A DNA stretch of 64,000 nt, taken from positions 118,917 through 182,916 of the forward strand of contig DKQG01000058.1 of assembly GCA_002471575.1 (NCBI GenBank), read 5' to 3'. A program made the translations under genes and the position numbers. Source of the stretch: Alphaproteobacteria bacterium UBA7314 (lineage in GTDB: Bacteria > Pseudomonadota > Alphaproteobacteria > MPNO01 > UBA830). Shown here one piece after another: positions 1-7,702 of the stretch. Every line of letters begins with the position of its first letter. Position 1 is the stretch's first letter. The notes beneath the pieces are model-generated. The model ran no database searches. It was not told where the DNA came from and saw nothing but the letters and a program-made list of their open reading frames with translations.

Positions 1-306
1 GTACCGCGCTGTGAAGTCCGAGAATTTCACCCCGTATCCATAGATATCTAGGATCGGTCGGCCAACGCCCTCGTAGAGGCCGGCGCCGATGGCGTATCCC
101 AGCATGCCGCCGAGGACGGAAGCGATGGTGCATATCGCGGCGTAGCGCCAGGCGCTGTTGCGGGAAGCCAGGACCATAGGTATCAGCAGCACGTCCGGCG
201 GGATCGGGAAGACTGAACTTTCGACGAAAGCGACGGCTGCGAGCACCCAAACCGCGTTTTTACGGGAGGCTAGGTCCATGGTCCAGTCGTAGAGGGCGCG
301 TATCAC
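1..306 (-). CDS. DedA/VTT-domain (YqaA-like) membrane protein, 3' part cut by window edge
   Basis: Read on the minus strand, a GTG at 306-304 opens a frame that runs off the window start, giving about 102 N-terminal residues. It contains ESSVFPIPPDVLLIP, the N-terminal signature of YqaA/DedA-type SNARE-associated (VTT) membrane proteins, then a hydrophobic segment with GGMLGYAIGAGLYE. An AAAGGA ribosome-binding sequence lies just upstream of the GTG. An in-frame ATG at 279 is the alternative start, but it would remove the conserved leading residues. DedA-family proteins are inner-membrane proteins linked to lipid-carrier flipping and envelope homeostasis; the exact role here is not visible. 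The C-terminus is outside the window. Confidence 0.8.
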   Translation of the reverse strand, partial: MIRALYDWTMDLASRKNAVWVLAAVAFVESSVFPIPPDVLLIPMVLASRNSAWRYAAICTIASVLGGMLGYAIGAGLYEGVGRPILDIYGYGVKFSDFTARY

Positions 307-403
307 AAAATCGTCCTTTTCAGGTTTTCCGGGGTGTAGCAAGGGTGTCCGGCAGCGGCAAGCGGTGGTTCTGCTATCGCGCGAATTGTTCTAGAATACA
401 CTC

Positions 404-1603
404 ATGAACACGCAACCTGCCCCGATACAGGCCCCAGATGCGGTGTCGGCTATCGCTGCTGCCCGCACCCTCGCCCCGACGCTACGCGACCGTGCAGCCG
501 AAACGGACGCGCTCCGCCGCCTGCCGGAGGAAAACGTTGCGGATATGAGGGCCGCTGGCCTTTTCCGCGTCATCCAGCCTGCCCGGTGCGGCGGCTGGCA
601 GATGGACTTTCATGCCCATCTCGATGTCGTGGAGGAAATTTCCGCCGGCTGCGGTGCCTCCGGCTGGTGTCTTGGCGTTCTTCAGATTCATTCTTGGGTC
701 GCAGGCCTCCTGAGCCAGCAGGCTCAGGACGATATCTACGGCGCCGATCAGGATACGCTGATCGTCGCTGTGCTCAACGCGCGGGGAGAGGCGGTGCGGG
801 GCGGCAACGGATATCGCGTGAGTGGATTTTGGCCGTTCGGGTCCGGGTCCGAGCATTCTCAATGGGCGATACTCGGCGCCAGGGTGCTAGACGAAGACGG
901 CGAGGTCGCTGACGAGGGATGTTTCCTTATTCCGACGTCCGAAATCGAGATCAAGGACGATTGGCGCGTCGTGGGCCTGCGCGGGACCGGCAGCTGCAGC
1001 CTGGTCGCAAACAACGTAGACGTGCCAGCGCACCGGTTTATCTCGTTCATCGACGGGCGGGCCGGCAAGACACCCGGGGGGCATTTGCATGACGGCACCT
1101 TGTATAAGGCGCCGCTGGCCCCGTCCCTGGCCATCGCGCTGTGTGGCCCGGCGGTCGGTATTGCTGAGGGAGCAATCAATGATTTCATCGGATATGTAGC
1201 GGGACGAACCAACCCCCAGTTGCGTGGCGCAACGCAGATCGATTCTCCGTTGACGCATCAGATGGTTGCGGAGGCAAAGGCGCAGGTCGACGCGGCACGC
1301 ATGCTGTTGCACCGAGCCGCCGACGATATCCACGAGGCGGCGGAGAACGGCGGCGAAATGCCGGTGGAGATCCGTGCCCGTATCCGGATGGATAGTGCCT
1401 ACGCGGTGCGGCTCTGTATGGAGGCTGGTGAGGCCATGTTTCTTGCAAGCGGTGGGTCAGGGCTGGCGGAGAGCAATCCGGTTCAGCGCGCCTGGCGTGA
1501 TCTGCATGCCATTAACCAGCATGCGCTCCTGCAGCTGCCGACAAACGCCGAAATCTATGGGCGGACCATTCTCGGTCTGGATCCAGGGTCCGATATTCTC
1601 TAG
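404..1603 (+). CDS. Flavin-dependent monooxygenase, acyl-CoA dehydrogenase fold (HsaA/HpaB-C2-like group D)
   Basis: 399 residues with an all-helical N-terminal domain (about 15-125), a central beta domain (WPFGSGSEHSQWAILGA, near 145; GLRGTGSCSLV near 190) and a C-terminal helical domain of the acyl-CoA-dehydrogenase type 2 class. The GTGS motif followed by a 'VPAHR' loop is typical of two-component flavin monooxygenases such as HsaA and the 4-hydroxyphenylacetate hydroxylase oxygenase component, which use reduced flavin supplied by a separate reductase. No reductase gene is adjacent. It could instead be a true acyl-CoA dehydrogenase, but the usual catalytic glutamate is not evident. It ends convergently with the small membrane-protein gene, sharing a CTAG at 1600-1603. 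Confidence 0.8.
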   Translation: MNTQPAPIQAPDAVSAIAAARTLAPTLRDRAAETDALRRLPEENVADMRAAGLFRVIQPARCGGWQMDFHAHLDVVEEISAGCGASGWCLGVLQIHSWVAGLLSQQAQDDIYGADQDTLIVAVLNARGEAVRGGNGYRVSGFWPFGSGSEHSQWAILGARVLDEDGEVADEGCFLIPTSEIEIKDDWRVVGLRGTGSCSLVANNVDVPAHRFISFIDGRAGKTPGGHLHDGTLYKAPLAPSLAIALCGPAVGIAEGAINDFIGYVAGRTNPQLRGATQIDSPLTHQMVAEAKAQVDAARMLLHRAADDIHEAAENGGEMPVEIRARIRMDSAYAVRLCMEAGEAMFLASGGSGLAESNPVQRAWRDLHAINQHALLQLPTNAEIYGRTILGLDPGSDIL

Positions 1604-1890
1604 CTCTCCATCCAGAGCGCGAACAACCCCGCTAGCAAAAAGACAATCGCCAGGACGCCCATCGCTGGCCAGCTTGGCCGGCGGGCGCGTTCGCGGATAA
1701 TGATCCGGATCATGTAGATGCTGCTTGCCGCCGCCCAAACCATGGCTGTGCCAAGCGCGAACAGAACACACGAGAGCCTGTCCCAGCCTTTCCCGTTTTC
1801 TCCCAATGCAATCAGAACGGCGAAAAGGAAGGTGAGGCCGAGCGTAAGGTGTAGCTGGCGGATTAGGTATCGGGGGATACGGGTCAACAT
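1600..1890 (-). CDS. Small membrane protein of unknown function
   Basis: A 96-residue protein with three hydrophobic segments (roughly 13-32, 40-60 and 74-92) separated by short charged loops, the middle loop rich in arginine (IIIRERARRP). I do not recognise a family. Its ATG (1890-1888) lies inside the end of the upstream short ORF (stop TGA 1886-1884), so the two are probably translationally coupled. The stop codon is shared in a CTAG with the convergent monooxygenase gene. Confidence 0.6.
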   Translation of the reverse strand: MLTRIPRYLIRQLHLTLGLTFLFAVLIALGENGKGWDRLSCVLFALGTAMVWAAASSIYMIRIIIRERARRPSWPAMGVLAIVFLLAGLFALWMES

Positions 1891-2030
1891 GATTTAGCAA
1901 CCCTCTCAGCTGCCTCCGCCCCGCCGCCCCAGCTCTCGCGTACTCGCTTGGCGACTAACTTGTTATATGTGATCACGGCCCAGACAAAGATTACGCCGGC
2001 AACGATTAGCACCGTCATGGTGATATCCAT
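1884..2030 (-). CDS. 48-residue membrane-anchored ORF resembling the N-terminus of LemA
   Basis: Starting at the ATG at 2030, preceded by a good GGAGG about nine bases upstream, the product has one transmembrane helix (residues 4-20) followed by TYNKLVAKRVRESW. That arrangement resembles the start of LemA proteins (TM helix, then YNxLVxLRNRVxxAW), but the protein stops after 48 residues instead of about 190. It may be a LemA remnant or an independent small membrane protein. It overlaps the next gene's start codon. Confidence 0.45.
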   Translation of the reverse strand: MDITMTVLIVAGVIFVWAVITYNKLVAKRVRESWGGGAEAAERVAKSC

Positions 2031-2177
2031 GATAAATGCCCCTCCCAAAGCTGTTCTGCCTGTAACCACGCAGAATATGGGAAGCCCGTACCGGGCGCCA
2101 GTAGACCCGCCGCAAGCGCCTGCCAGACGCTGACCACTTGACCCTGCGGCCCGACCCGGGGTAAAGCCGGATGCGTT

Positions 2178-2264
<87 letters not shown>

Positions 2265-2296
2265 TCTTTCGAAAATCGCTAAACCGGCACTTCGCC

Positions 2297-2483
2297 CTAC
2301 ACCGTCGTGGGGTACATCTCGCGGCGGAACCCGTCGAGGTCGTTGAACGCATGGTGCAGGCATAGCCGGTTATCCCAAACCGCCAGGGTGCGCGGCCCCC
2401 ATCGCCGCGCCCAGCAGTACGGCGGTAATGTGGTCGTATACTTTCGCCAGGTTCGCGAATTCGCCTGTCGGATGTATGTCCAT
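2297..2483 (-). pseudogene. C-terminal remnant of a TauD/TfdA-type Fe(II)/2-oxoglutarate dioxygenase, frameshifted
   Basis: On the minus strand the frame ending at TAG 2299-2297 encodes PRTLAVWDNRLCLHHAFND followed by GFRREMYPTTV. This matches the C-terminal signature of TauD-type dioxygenases (WDNR, the distal iron-binding His, and the 2-oxoglutarate-binding RR region). The preceding part (NLAKVYDHIT) continues the alignment but lies in another frame. Removing one G from the five-G run near 2410 joins them into about 61 codons. The N-terminal two thirds of the gene, including the HxD metal site, is missing, so this is a relic, not a functional enzyme. Confidence 0.55.
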
Positions 2484-2533
2484 AACTGTTTCCACTGTTA
2501 TCGATGTGATCTAACAATGGCGGCGGGCGACAA

Positions 2534-2565
2534 AAAAGGCCGGCGAATCAATCCGCCGGCCTTTT
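2534..2565. terminator. Perfect-stem bidirectional terminator after the GST gene
   Basis: AAAAGGCCGGCG (2534-2545) and CGCCGGCCTTTT (2554-2565) form a 12-bp perfect inverted repeat around an 8-nt loop, flanked by an A-run and a T-run. It sits 20 bp past the stop of the minus-strand GST gene and would work in both directions. Confidence 0.85.
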
Positions 2566-2585
2566 CCGTTTCGGAGGTCCAAGCA

Positions 2586-3197
2586 CTATGCGGCGGCGGC
2601 TTCCTCGGCCGCGTTCGCCGCCTTCACGCTGTCGCGCGCGCAGCAGCGTTCGTAATACGCTTTCACATTCGGGTGCGCCGACAGGTCGTATTTCGCCGGT
2701 TTGGCCCAGTTCAGGATTGCCGTAGCGTAGCAATCGGCGACGGTGAAATCATCGCCCATCAGGTACTGTTTGCCTTCCAGCGCTTCGTTCATGAAGTTCA
2801 GTCGGATTTCCAGCCGTGACCGGGCCACCGGACGGTAGTCTTCCGGAATGTTTGGCAGGAATATCGGCGGCAGGTTTTTATGCAACTCGGAGCCGATAAA
2901 GCCTAGCCAGTCCTGGACCTTATAACGCTCGGAAGTACCGGCCGCCGGTATGAGTCCTTTTTCAGGATGCTGGTCGGCGAGGTACTGCAGGATCACGCCG
3001 CATTCGCTGAGGCCCGTGCCGTCGTCGGTCTCGATATAGGGGACGTATCCTTTAGGGTTGTGCCCCTTGAAGTCACCGCCATCGGGCAGTTTCTTTTCCA
3101 TAAGATTAACGGCGATCAGCTCCGGCTCGATACCCAGTTCGCGCATGGCGATGTGCGGACCGAACGAACACGTGCCCTTGGTGTAATACAGTTTCAT
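2586..3197 (-). CDS. gst: Glutathione S-transferase, beta-class-like
   Basis: 203 residues, full length for a bacterial cytosolic GST. The N-terminal thioredoxin-like domain (1-80) opens MKLYYTKGTCSFGPHIAMRE, with Cys10 at the position of the beta-class catalytic cysteine, and carries a cis-proline loop (GYVPYIETDDG) and the glutathione-binding SEC motif near 65. The helical C-terminal domain contains FTVADCYATAILNWA, the N-capping-box region. GSTs conjugate or reduce electrophiles with glutathione in the cytosol. An AGAGG ribosome site precedes the ATG, and a strong terminator follows. It appears monocistronic. Confidence 0.92.
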   Translation of the reverse strand: MKLYYTKGTCSFGPHIAMRELGIEPELIAVNLMEKKLPDGGDFKGHNPKGYVPYIETDDGTGLSECGVILQYLADQHPEKGLIPAAGTSERYKVQDWLGFIGSELHKNLPPIFLPNIPEDYRPVARSRLEIRLNFMNEALEGKQYLMGDDFTVADCYATAILNWAKPAKYDLSAHPNVKAYYERCCARDSVKAANAAEEAAAA

Positions 3198-3310
3198 GGA
3201 ACCTCTACTTAGATCAATTTTCTCAATTATTCTTAGATGCGATTATCACACGGCCGGATGCGCCCGGTCTAGCCGCCGCCGGTCATATTTGTGTGTGCGC
3301 CTGTCTGGTC

Positions 3311-4075
3311 TTAGCTGAAACAATCCCCGCCGTTCACCGCCACGTACTGACCGGTCATGAAATCGCTTTCCGGTGACGACAGGAACACGCAGGCGCCGGT
3401 CAGATCCGCCGGCAACTGTTCACGCTGGATGGCGCGTGACTGGATCACCAGGTTCTTGTCATGATCGCCCTCCGGTCCCCAGTCGAGGACGGCTTCGCTC
3501 ATGGTCAGGCCGGGTGCCAGAGTGTTGATGCAGATATTGTCGGTGCCCAATTCGTTGGCGAGGCATCGTGTCATCGCGTAAACGCCACCTTTCGACGTGA
3601 CGTAGTGCAACATGAACGGTACGCCTTTCAGAATCGTGTCCGACCCCACATTGACGATCTTACCGTATTTCTGTGGCCGAAAAACCTTAACGGCAGCCCG
3701 GCACATCAGCAGCATGCCACGCACGTTGACCGACTGCACCTTGTCCCACAAGTCGATATCGATCTCGTCAAAAGGCTGCGGCTGCAGCGTACCGAACATC
3801 GCCGCGTTATTGATCAGGATATGCAGCCCGCCGAATTCCGAGACGACGTCATCGACCAGTTTCAGTGTCGCGGCCTCGTCGCTGATATCGCAATCGAAAG
3901 CGGCAATTTCCGCACCGCTTACTTCTGATGAAATCCGTTCCGCCGCCTCCGCGCCGTCGAGAATATCGACGATGGCGACCTTCGCGCCCTCTTCGGCCAG
4001 CGCCTTGGCATAGGATGCGCCGATACCCTGTGCCGCGCCCGTGACAATCGCGACCTTTCCGTCAAGCTTTCCCAT
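3311..4075 (-). CDS. SDR-family NAD(P)-dependent oxidoreductase
   Basis: 254 residues of the classical short-chain dehydrogenase fold: cofactor motif TGAAQGIGA (residues 12-20), Asp after beta-2 (VDILDG) suggesting NAD(H) preference, NNAA near 90, a catalytic YVTSK motif around 158-162, and the C-terminal GQYVAVNGGDCFS typical of FabG-like dehydrogenases. The substrate cannot be told from sequence. It is single-gene on the minus strand and divergent from the metY transcript. The poly-G 'GAGG' before the ATG is weak. Confidence 0.88.
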   Translation of the reverse strand: MGKLDGKVAIVTGAAQGIGASYAKALAEEGAKVAIVDILDGAEAAERISSEVSGAEIAAFDCDISDEAATLKLVDDVVSEFGGLHILINNAAMFGTLQPQPFDEIDIDLWDKVQSVNVRGMLLMCRAAVKVFRPQKYGKIVNVGSDTILKGVPFMLHYVTSKGGVYAMTRCLANELGTDNICINTLAPGLTMSEAVLDWGPEGDHDKNLVIQSRAIQREQLPADLTGACVFLSSPESDFMTGQYVAVNGGDCFS

Positions 4076-4179
4076 TGGCTCCTTCCCCCTCGTTTATTTA
4101 TTGCGCGACTCATGACATGCTTTGCGGCGGGTCGCAAACCTCCGTAAATTGGCCCTCCATCAAAATTTTGGAGCCCCCG

Positions 4180-4413
4180 ATGAGACTGCTGACGTTTCTG
4201 TTTATTTTGCTGACGGCATTGCCTGCGGCTGCAGACACGGATCCACCCGACGGTGCGATCGTCCTCACGGTGACCGGCAACATCCCCCAGACCCACCACG
4301 GCCCGATTTGGCTGACATTCGATCTGCCAAGCGATCGTCCCGCTACCAAAAAGCAAGAAGGAAAATGGCCATGTGCGATTTTCCTGACTCACATGGAATG
4401 GGAACTCCCATGA
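4180..4413 (+). CDS. Short secreted protein, probably a truncated molybdopterin-oxidoreductase-like periplasmic protein
   Basis: The 77 residues start with a clear signal peptide (hydrophobic core LLTFLFILLTALP, cleavage after AAA), then GAIVLTVTGNI. This opening is common to small periplasmic proteins with the oxidoreductase molybdopterin-binding fold found in alphaproteobacteria, which are about twice as long. After roughly residue 45 the sequence stops looking like the family, suggesting truncation or frameshift. The stop overlaps the metY start in an ATGA (4410-4413), so it may survive as a translated leader for metY. Confidence 0.45.
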   Translation: MRLLTFLFILLTALPAAADTDPPDGAIVLTVTGNIPQTHHGPIWLTFDLPSDRPATKKQEGKWPCAIFLTHMEWELP

Positions 4414-5708
4414 TCGACCCTAAACTGTTTAAATTCGCTACGCTTGGCCTGCACGCGGGTCAGCAGCCCGATCCCGCCACCGGCGCGCGGGCGCAGCCGA
4501 TTTACCAGACCACGTCCTACGTTTTTAAGGACACAGATCAAGCCGCGGCACTGTTCAATTTGGAACGTGCGGGGCACATCTATTCGCGGATATCGAACCC
4601 GACCGTGGCTGTGCTGGAAGAACGGATTGCCGCGCTGGAAGGCGGGCTTGGTGCGGTGGCGACGGCTTCCGGACAGGCGGCGTTGCATCTGGCAGTCGTT
4701 ACGCTGATGGGGCAGGGGGGACACATCGTGTCGTCGGCCTCGATCTACGGCGGGAGCCACAATATGTTCTATCACACGCTGCCGCGCTTTGGGATCACGG
4801 CGACATTCGTCGATCCGCGCGATCCCGATGCCTTTGCCAGGGCGATTACGCCGGACACGCGGCTGATTTTCGGGGAGACGCTTGGCAATCCGGGGCTGGA
4901 GGTCATGGACCTGCCGAGGATCGCCGAAGTCGCCCACGATGCATGTATCCCGCTGATGATCGACAACACTTTCGCCACGCCCTACCTCTGCCGGCCCTTC
5001 GAGCACGGCGTTGATATCGTCATGCATTCCGCCACCAAGTTTCTGGGGGGGCATGGTACGTCGATTGCCGGCGCGATCGTCGATTCCGGCAATTTCGATT
5101 GGGAAGCATCCGACAAGTTCCCGACGTTGACGGAGCCCTACGAAGGATATCACGGCCTCGATTTCGCCGAGGAATTCGGCCCAGCCGCTTTTATCATGCG
5201 TGCGCGGGCCGAAGGCCTGCGCGATTTCGGCGCGACACTCAGCCCGACCAATGCCTTCAACATACTGCAGGGCGTCGAAACCTTGCACGTTCGCATGGAC
5301 CGCCACGTTGCCAACGCCCGAAAGGTCGTGGAATTTCTCGGCCGGCATGACGGCGTCGATTGGGTCACATGGCCCGAACGCGACGATCACCCGGACAAGG
5401 ACCTGGCTGCGGAACTGCTGCCAAAGGGGCCGGGTGCGATCTTTCCCTTCGGAATAAAGGGCGGTCGTGAGGCCGGCCGTGTGTTTATCGAACGGCTTGG
5501 CCTGTTCTCGCATCTTGCCAATGTCGGCGATGCTAAGTCGCTGGTTATCCACCCGGCATCGACCACACACCAACAGATGGACGCCGCGTCTCTTGAGGTG
5601 GCCGGCATCGGCGAGGAACTGGTTCGGCTGTCAATCGGGCTTGAAGATGCCGACGACCTGATCGCCGATCTCGACCAAGCGCTGCATGCGGCCCTGCGGG
5701 CGACATAG
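4410..5708 (+). CDS. metY: O-acetylhomoserine aminocarboxypropyltransferase (sulfhydrylase)
   Basis: 432 residues of the Cys/Met-metabolism PLP family. The opening (TLGLHAGQQPDPATGARA, QPIYQTTSYVF) is diagnostic of MetY/CysD-type enzymes rather than cystathionine synthases, and the PLP lysine is K210 in MHSATKFLGGHG. It makes homocysteine from O-acetylhomoserine and sulfide in the cytosol, and fits metX (homoserine O-acetyltransferase) at 38.6 kb in this window. The start at 4410 places the ATG in an ATGA overlap with the upstream short ORF. The frame stays open further upstream, but those residues do not resemble the family. Confidence 0.93.
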   Translation: MIDPKLFKFATLGLHAGQQPDPATGARAQPIYQTTSYVFKDTDQAAALFNLERAGHIYSRISNPTVAVLEERIAALEGGLGAVATASGQAALHLAVVTLMGQGGHIVSSASIYGGSHNMFYHTLPRFGITATFVDPRDPDAFARAITPDTRLIFGETLGNPGLEVMDLPRIAEVAHDACIPLMIDNTFATPYLCRPFEHGVDIVMHSATKFLGGHGTSIAGAIVDSGNFDWEASDKFPTLTEPYEGYHGLDFAEEFGPAAFIMRARAEGLRDFGATLSPTNAFNILQGVETLHVRMDRHVANARKVVEFLGRHDGVDWVTWPERDDHPDKDLAAELLPKGPGAIFPFGIKGGREAGRVFIERLGLFSHLANVGDAKSLVIHPASTTHQQMDAASLEVAGIGEELVRLSIGLEDADDLIADLDQALHAALRAT

Positions 5709-5725
5709 ATAAAGGCGGCCGGGTA

Positions 5726-6514
5726 ATGGAGCTGAAAGTAGACGACAAGACGGTATTCGCGGCGACCGGGGGCAAACCGTTCGATCCCGGCCTTCCCGCA
5801 GTGATCTTCGTCCACGGCGCAGGGATGGATCATACCATCTGGGCGCTGCAGACCCGATGGTTCGCTTGGCACGGCTACGGTGTGCTGGCGATCGACCTGC
5901 CAGGGCACGGCAAATCCGATGGACCTGCATTGGAAAGCATCGGAGACATGGCCGCTTGGATGGGCCGCCTGGTCGAGGCCTGCGGTGCGGATAACGTGTC
6001 GTTGGTGGGCCATTCCATGGGATCGCTGATCTCGCTTGCCGCGGCGGCGTCGGCGGGCGACCGGATATCTGGCCTTGCGCTGCTCGGCGTCGGCGCCACG
6101 ATGCCGGTGCACCCGGATCTGCTGGCTGCGACGAAATCCAACGATCCCGCAGCCTGGGATCTGATCGTGTCGTGGGGTTTCGGCAAACCGGCTCATTTCG
6201 GTTTCAACAAGGCGCCTGGCATGTGGATGCAGGGTGGCGGGCGATCGCTGCTGGCGCGTGCGCGGGACGATGTGCTGGGCATCGATATGGCTGCCTGCGA
6301 CGTCTTTAAGGACGCGCTCGATGCGGCCGCGAAGGTGGCCTGTCCGACGCTGATCATCGCTGGTGACCGCGACATGATGACCCCGCCAAAGGCGGCCGCG
6401 CCGCTGGCCGAGGCGATTCCGGACGCGATGACGATCGTTTTGAGGAATTGTGGTCACATCATGATGGTCGAACGCCCGGACGAAACCCTCGATGCGTTGA
6501 TCGACGCGCTGTAA
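5726..6514 (+). CDS. Alpha/beta-fold hydrolase
   Basis: 262 residues with the alpha/beta-hydrolase order: oxyanion region VHGAGMDHTIW (29-39), nucleophile elbow GHSMGS with Ser97, an acidic residue in AGDRDMM near 213, and the catalytic His in NCGHIMM near 240. It follows metY by 17 bp on the same strand, so the two are probably co-transcribed. Substrate is unknown; esterase, lactonase or thioesterase activities are all possible. Confidence 0.87.
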   Translation: MELKVDDKTVFAATGGKPFDPGLPAVIFVHGAGMDHTIWALQTRWFAWHGYGVLAIDLPGHGKSDGPALESIGDMAAWMGRLVEACGADNVSLVGHSMGSLISLAAAASAGDRISGLALLGVGATMPVHPDLLAATKSNDPAAWDLIVSWGFGKPAHFGFNKAPGMWMQGGGRSLLARARDDVLGIDMAACDVFKDALDAAAKVACPTLIIAGDRDMMTPPKAAAPLAEAIPDAMTIVLRNCGHIMMVERPDETLDALIDAL

Positions 6515-6587
6515 CCGGACCGGAGAGGACGCTGTTTAAACGCGGTTCGCCCAGTTAAACTTCCCCGCGGATATCAAGAGAGCACCG

Positions 6588-6705
6588 GTGAAACTAGTAC
6601 AGGCATCGGAAAAGAAGTGGCGCTTTCCAGCTCCGCCATCGTAAGGGTAGAATCCTGATCAAGCGCCTGATTGAGGGCGAGTCCGGCAGCACCGAGAATT
6701 ACGGG
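6588..6705 (+). other. Detached N-terminal coding segment of the following cupin gene (frameshift)
   Basis: A GTG at 6588, with GAGAG upstream, opens 18 codons (VKLVQASEKKWRFPAPPS) that hit a TAA at 6642-6644. The +1-shifted frame continues HRKGRILIKRLIEGE and runs directly into the cupin protein. One base missing around 6630-6641 would give a single uninterrupted protein with a plausible cupin N-terminus. This is either a real inactivating mutation or a sequencing error. Confidence 0.5.
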
Positions 6706-7485
6706 TTGCACATCGGGCGTGAAAGCGCGGAATTCTTCTCGCCCCGCCATCGTCACCCGTGGGACCAGACCCGTTACTGCGTTTCTGGCAGAGTGCCAAT
6801 CGGGCCGGGCAAGACAATCGATGCCGGGGAAATCGGCTATTTTCCCGAAGGGCTCCACTATGGCCCGCAGGAAGGGCCGGAACGTACCGTGATGGTCCTC
6901 CAGTTCGGGGGCGCGAGTGGCAAGGGCTATCTGAACAGGGACGATGTGAACCGTGCCTATGACGAACTGGGCGAGTTGGGCCGCTTCGAGAACGGGGTTT
7001 TTCATCGCAACCTGGGCGGGGGAAAACGAAATCTCGACGGCTACGAAGCCATCTGGCGGCACCTGACTGGCGCACCGCTGGCGTTTCCGTCGCCGCGTTA
7101 CAGCGAACCGGTGATTATGAAACCGGGCCATTTCTCATGGCGGAGGAGCCCGACATCCGGCACCGAACAAAAAGACCTGGGCCGGTTTTCCGACCGGGGG
7201 ACCGAGGTAACAGTATATAGGCTCGCGACCGGTAAACGCAGAGTTCTGCCCGGCAAAGATCACCTGCGGGTCGTGTTTGTGATGAAGGGACGCGCAAAAT
7301 GCGGTCGCAAATCTTACTTGCGCCATACCGCCATCGAGTTTGCACCCGGCGAGACAGCAGCCTTCGCCCCCGAGGCGCACACCGAGCTTCTCTGCATGAC
7401 CATACCGTCGCTGGCGACAATGGAATTGAAGGCGGTTCGAGGGCTCAAACCTCTCCGAACCATCCCAGAATGGCGGTCAACGTGA
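6706..7485 (+). CDS. Cupin-domain protein (bicupin-like), probably 5'-frameshifted
   Basis: From the first available start codon (TTG 6706) the frame encodes 259 residues. The first cupin core has HRHPWDQTRYCVSG and GEIGYFPEGLHYGPQ (residues 15-55), giving the His/Gln metal-ligand pattern of small-molecule-binding cupins. A second weaker cupin repeat is at about 165-235 (LRVVFVMKGRAKCG, FAPGETAAFAPEAHTELL). No ATG/GTG/TTG exists upstream in frame before a stop; the natural N-terminus seems to lie in another frame from 6588. Function unknown. The gene lies between a hydrolase and a degraded permease, upstream of a GMC oxidoreductase. Confidence 0.6.
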   Translation: MHIGRESAEFFSPRHRHPWDQTRYCVSGRVPIGPGKTIDAGEIGYFPEGLHYGPQEGPERTVMVLQFGGASGKGYLNRDDVNRAYDELGELGRFENGVFHRNLGGGKRNLDGYEAIWRHLTGAPLAFPSPRYSEPVIMKPGHFSWRRSPTSGTEQKDLGRFSDRGTEVTVYRLATGKRRVLPGKDHLRVVFVMKGRAKCGRKSYLRHTAIEFAPGETAAFAPEAHTELLCMTIPSLATMELKAVRGLKPLRTIPEWRST

Positions 7486-7653
7486 TGAACGAGAGCGGGG
7501 TCGTCATCACGATCCCGGCGGCAGCGCGAAACAGTAAACAGAGGTGTTCAGGGCCTCCGAGCTGGTCACACCCCGCAGCTTCACCAGCCCTGCGAGGTGC
7601 CCGCAAAGGACAATCCCGAAAACGGGAAGGGCGACGTTGAGGACGGCTTGCAC
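7445..7653 (-). pseudogene. AEC-family permease remnant with large internal deletion
   Basis: Two minus-strand fragments in different frames match the two ends of an auxin-efflux-carrier (AEC) transporter. VQAVLNVALPVFGIVLCGHL followed by SSEALNTSVYCFALP is the family's first helix region. GIVMTTPLSFITLTAILGWF, ending at 7445, is its last helix. The roughly 240 residues between them are absent, so this is a deletion relic of about 210 bp. It overlaps the end of the cupin gene. Confidence 0.6.
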
Positions 7654-7702
7654 GGCAGATGGCTTCCGAGGAAGATGATGTTTCGAACGAGAGGCCCACC
7701 CC

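Noticed and set aside
4122..4409. Open frame upstream of the metY ATG, extending the protein by 96 residues
   Set aside because: The extra residues are Arg/His-rich and unlike any MetY; the family opening starts right at the 4410 ATG, which overlaps the preceding ORF in an ATGA.
4389..5573. Long minus-strand open frame (394 codons) opposite metY
   Set aside because: It is a GC-rich shadow of a clearly conserved PLP enzyme and has no recognisable motif of its own.
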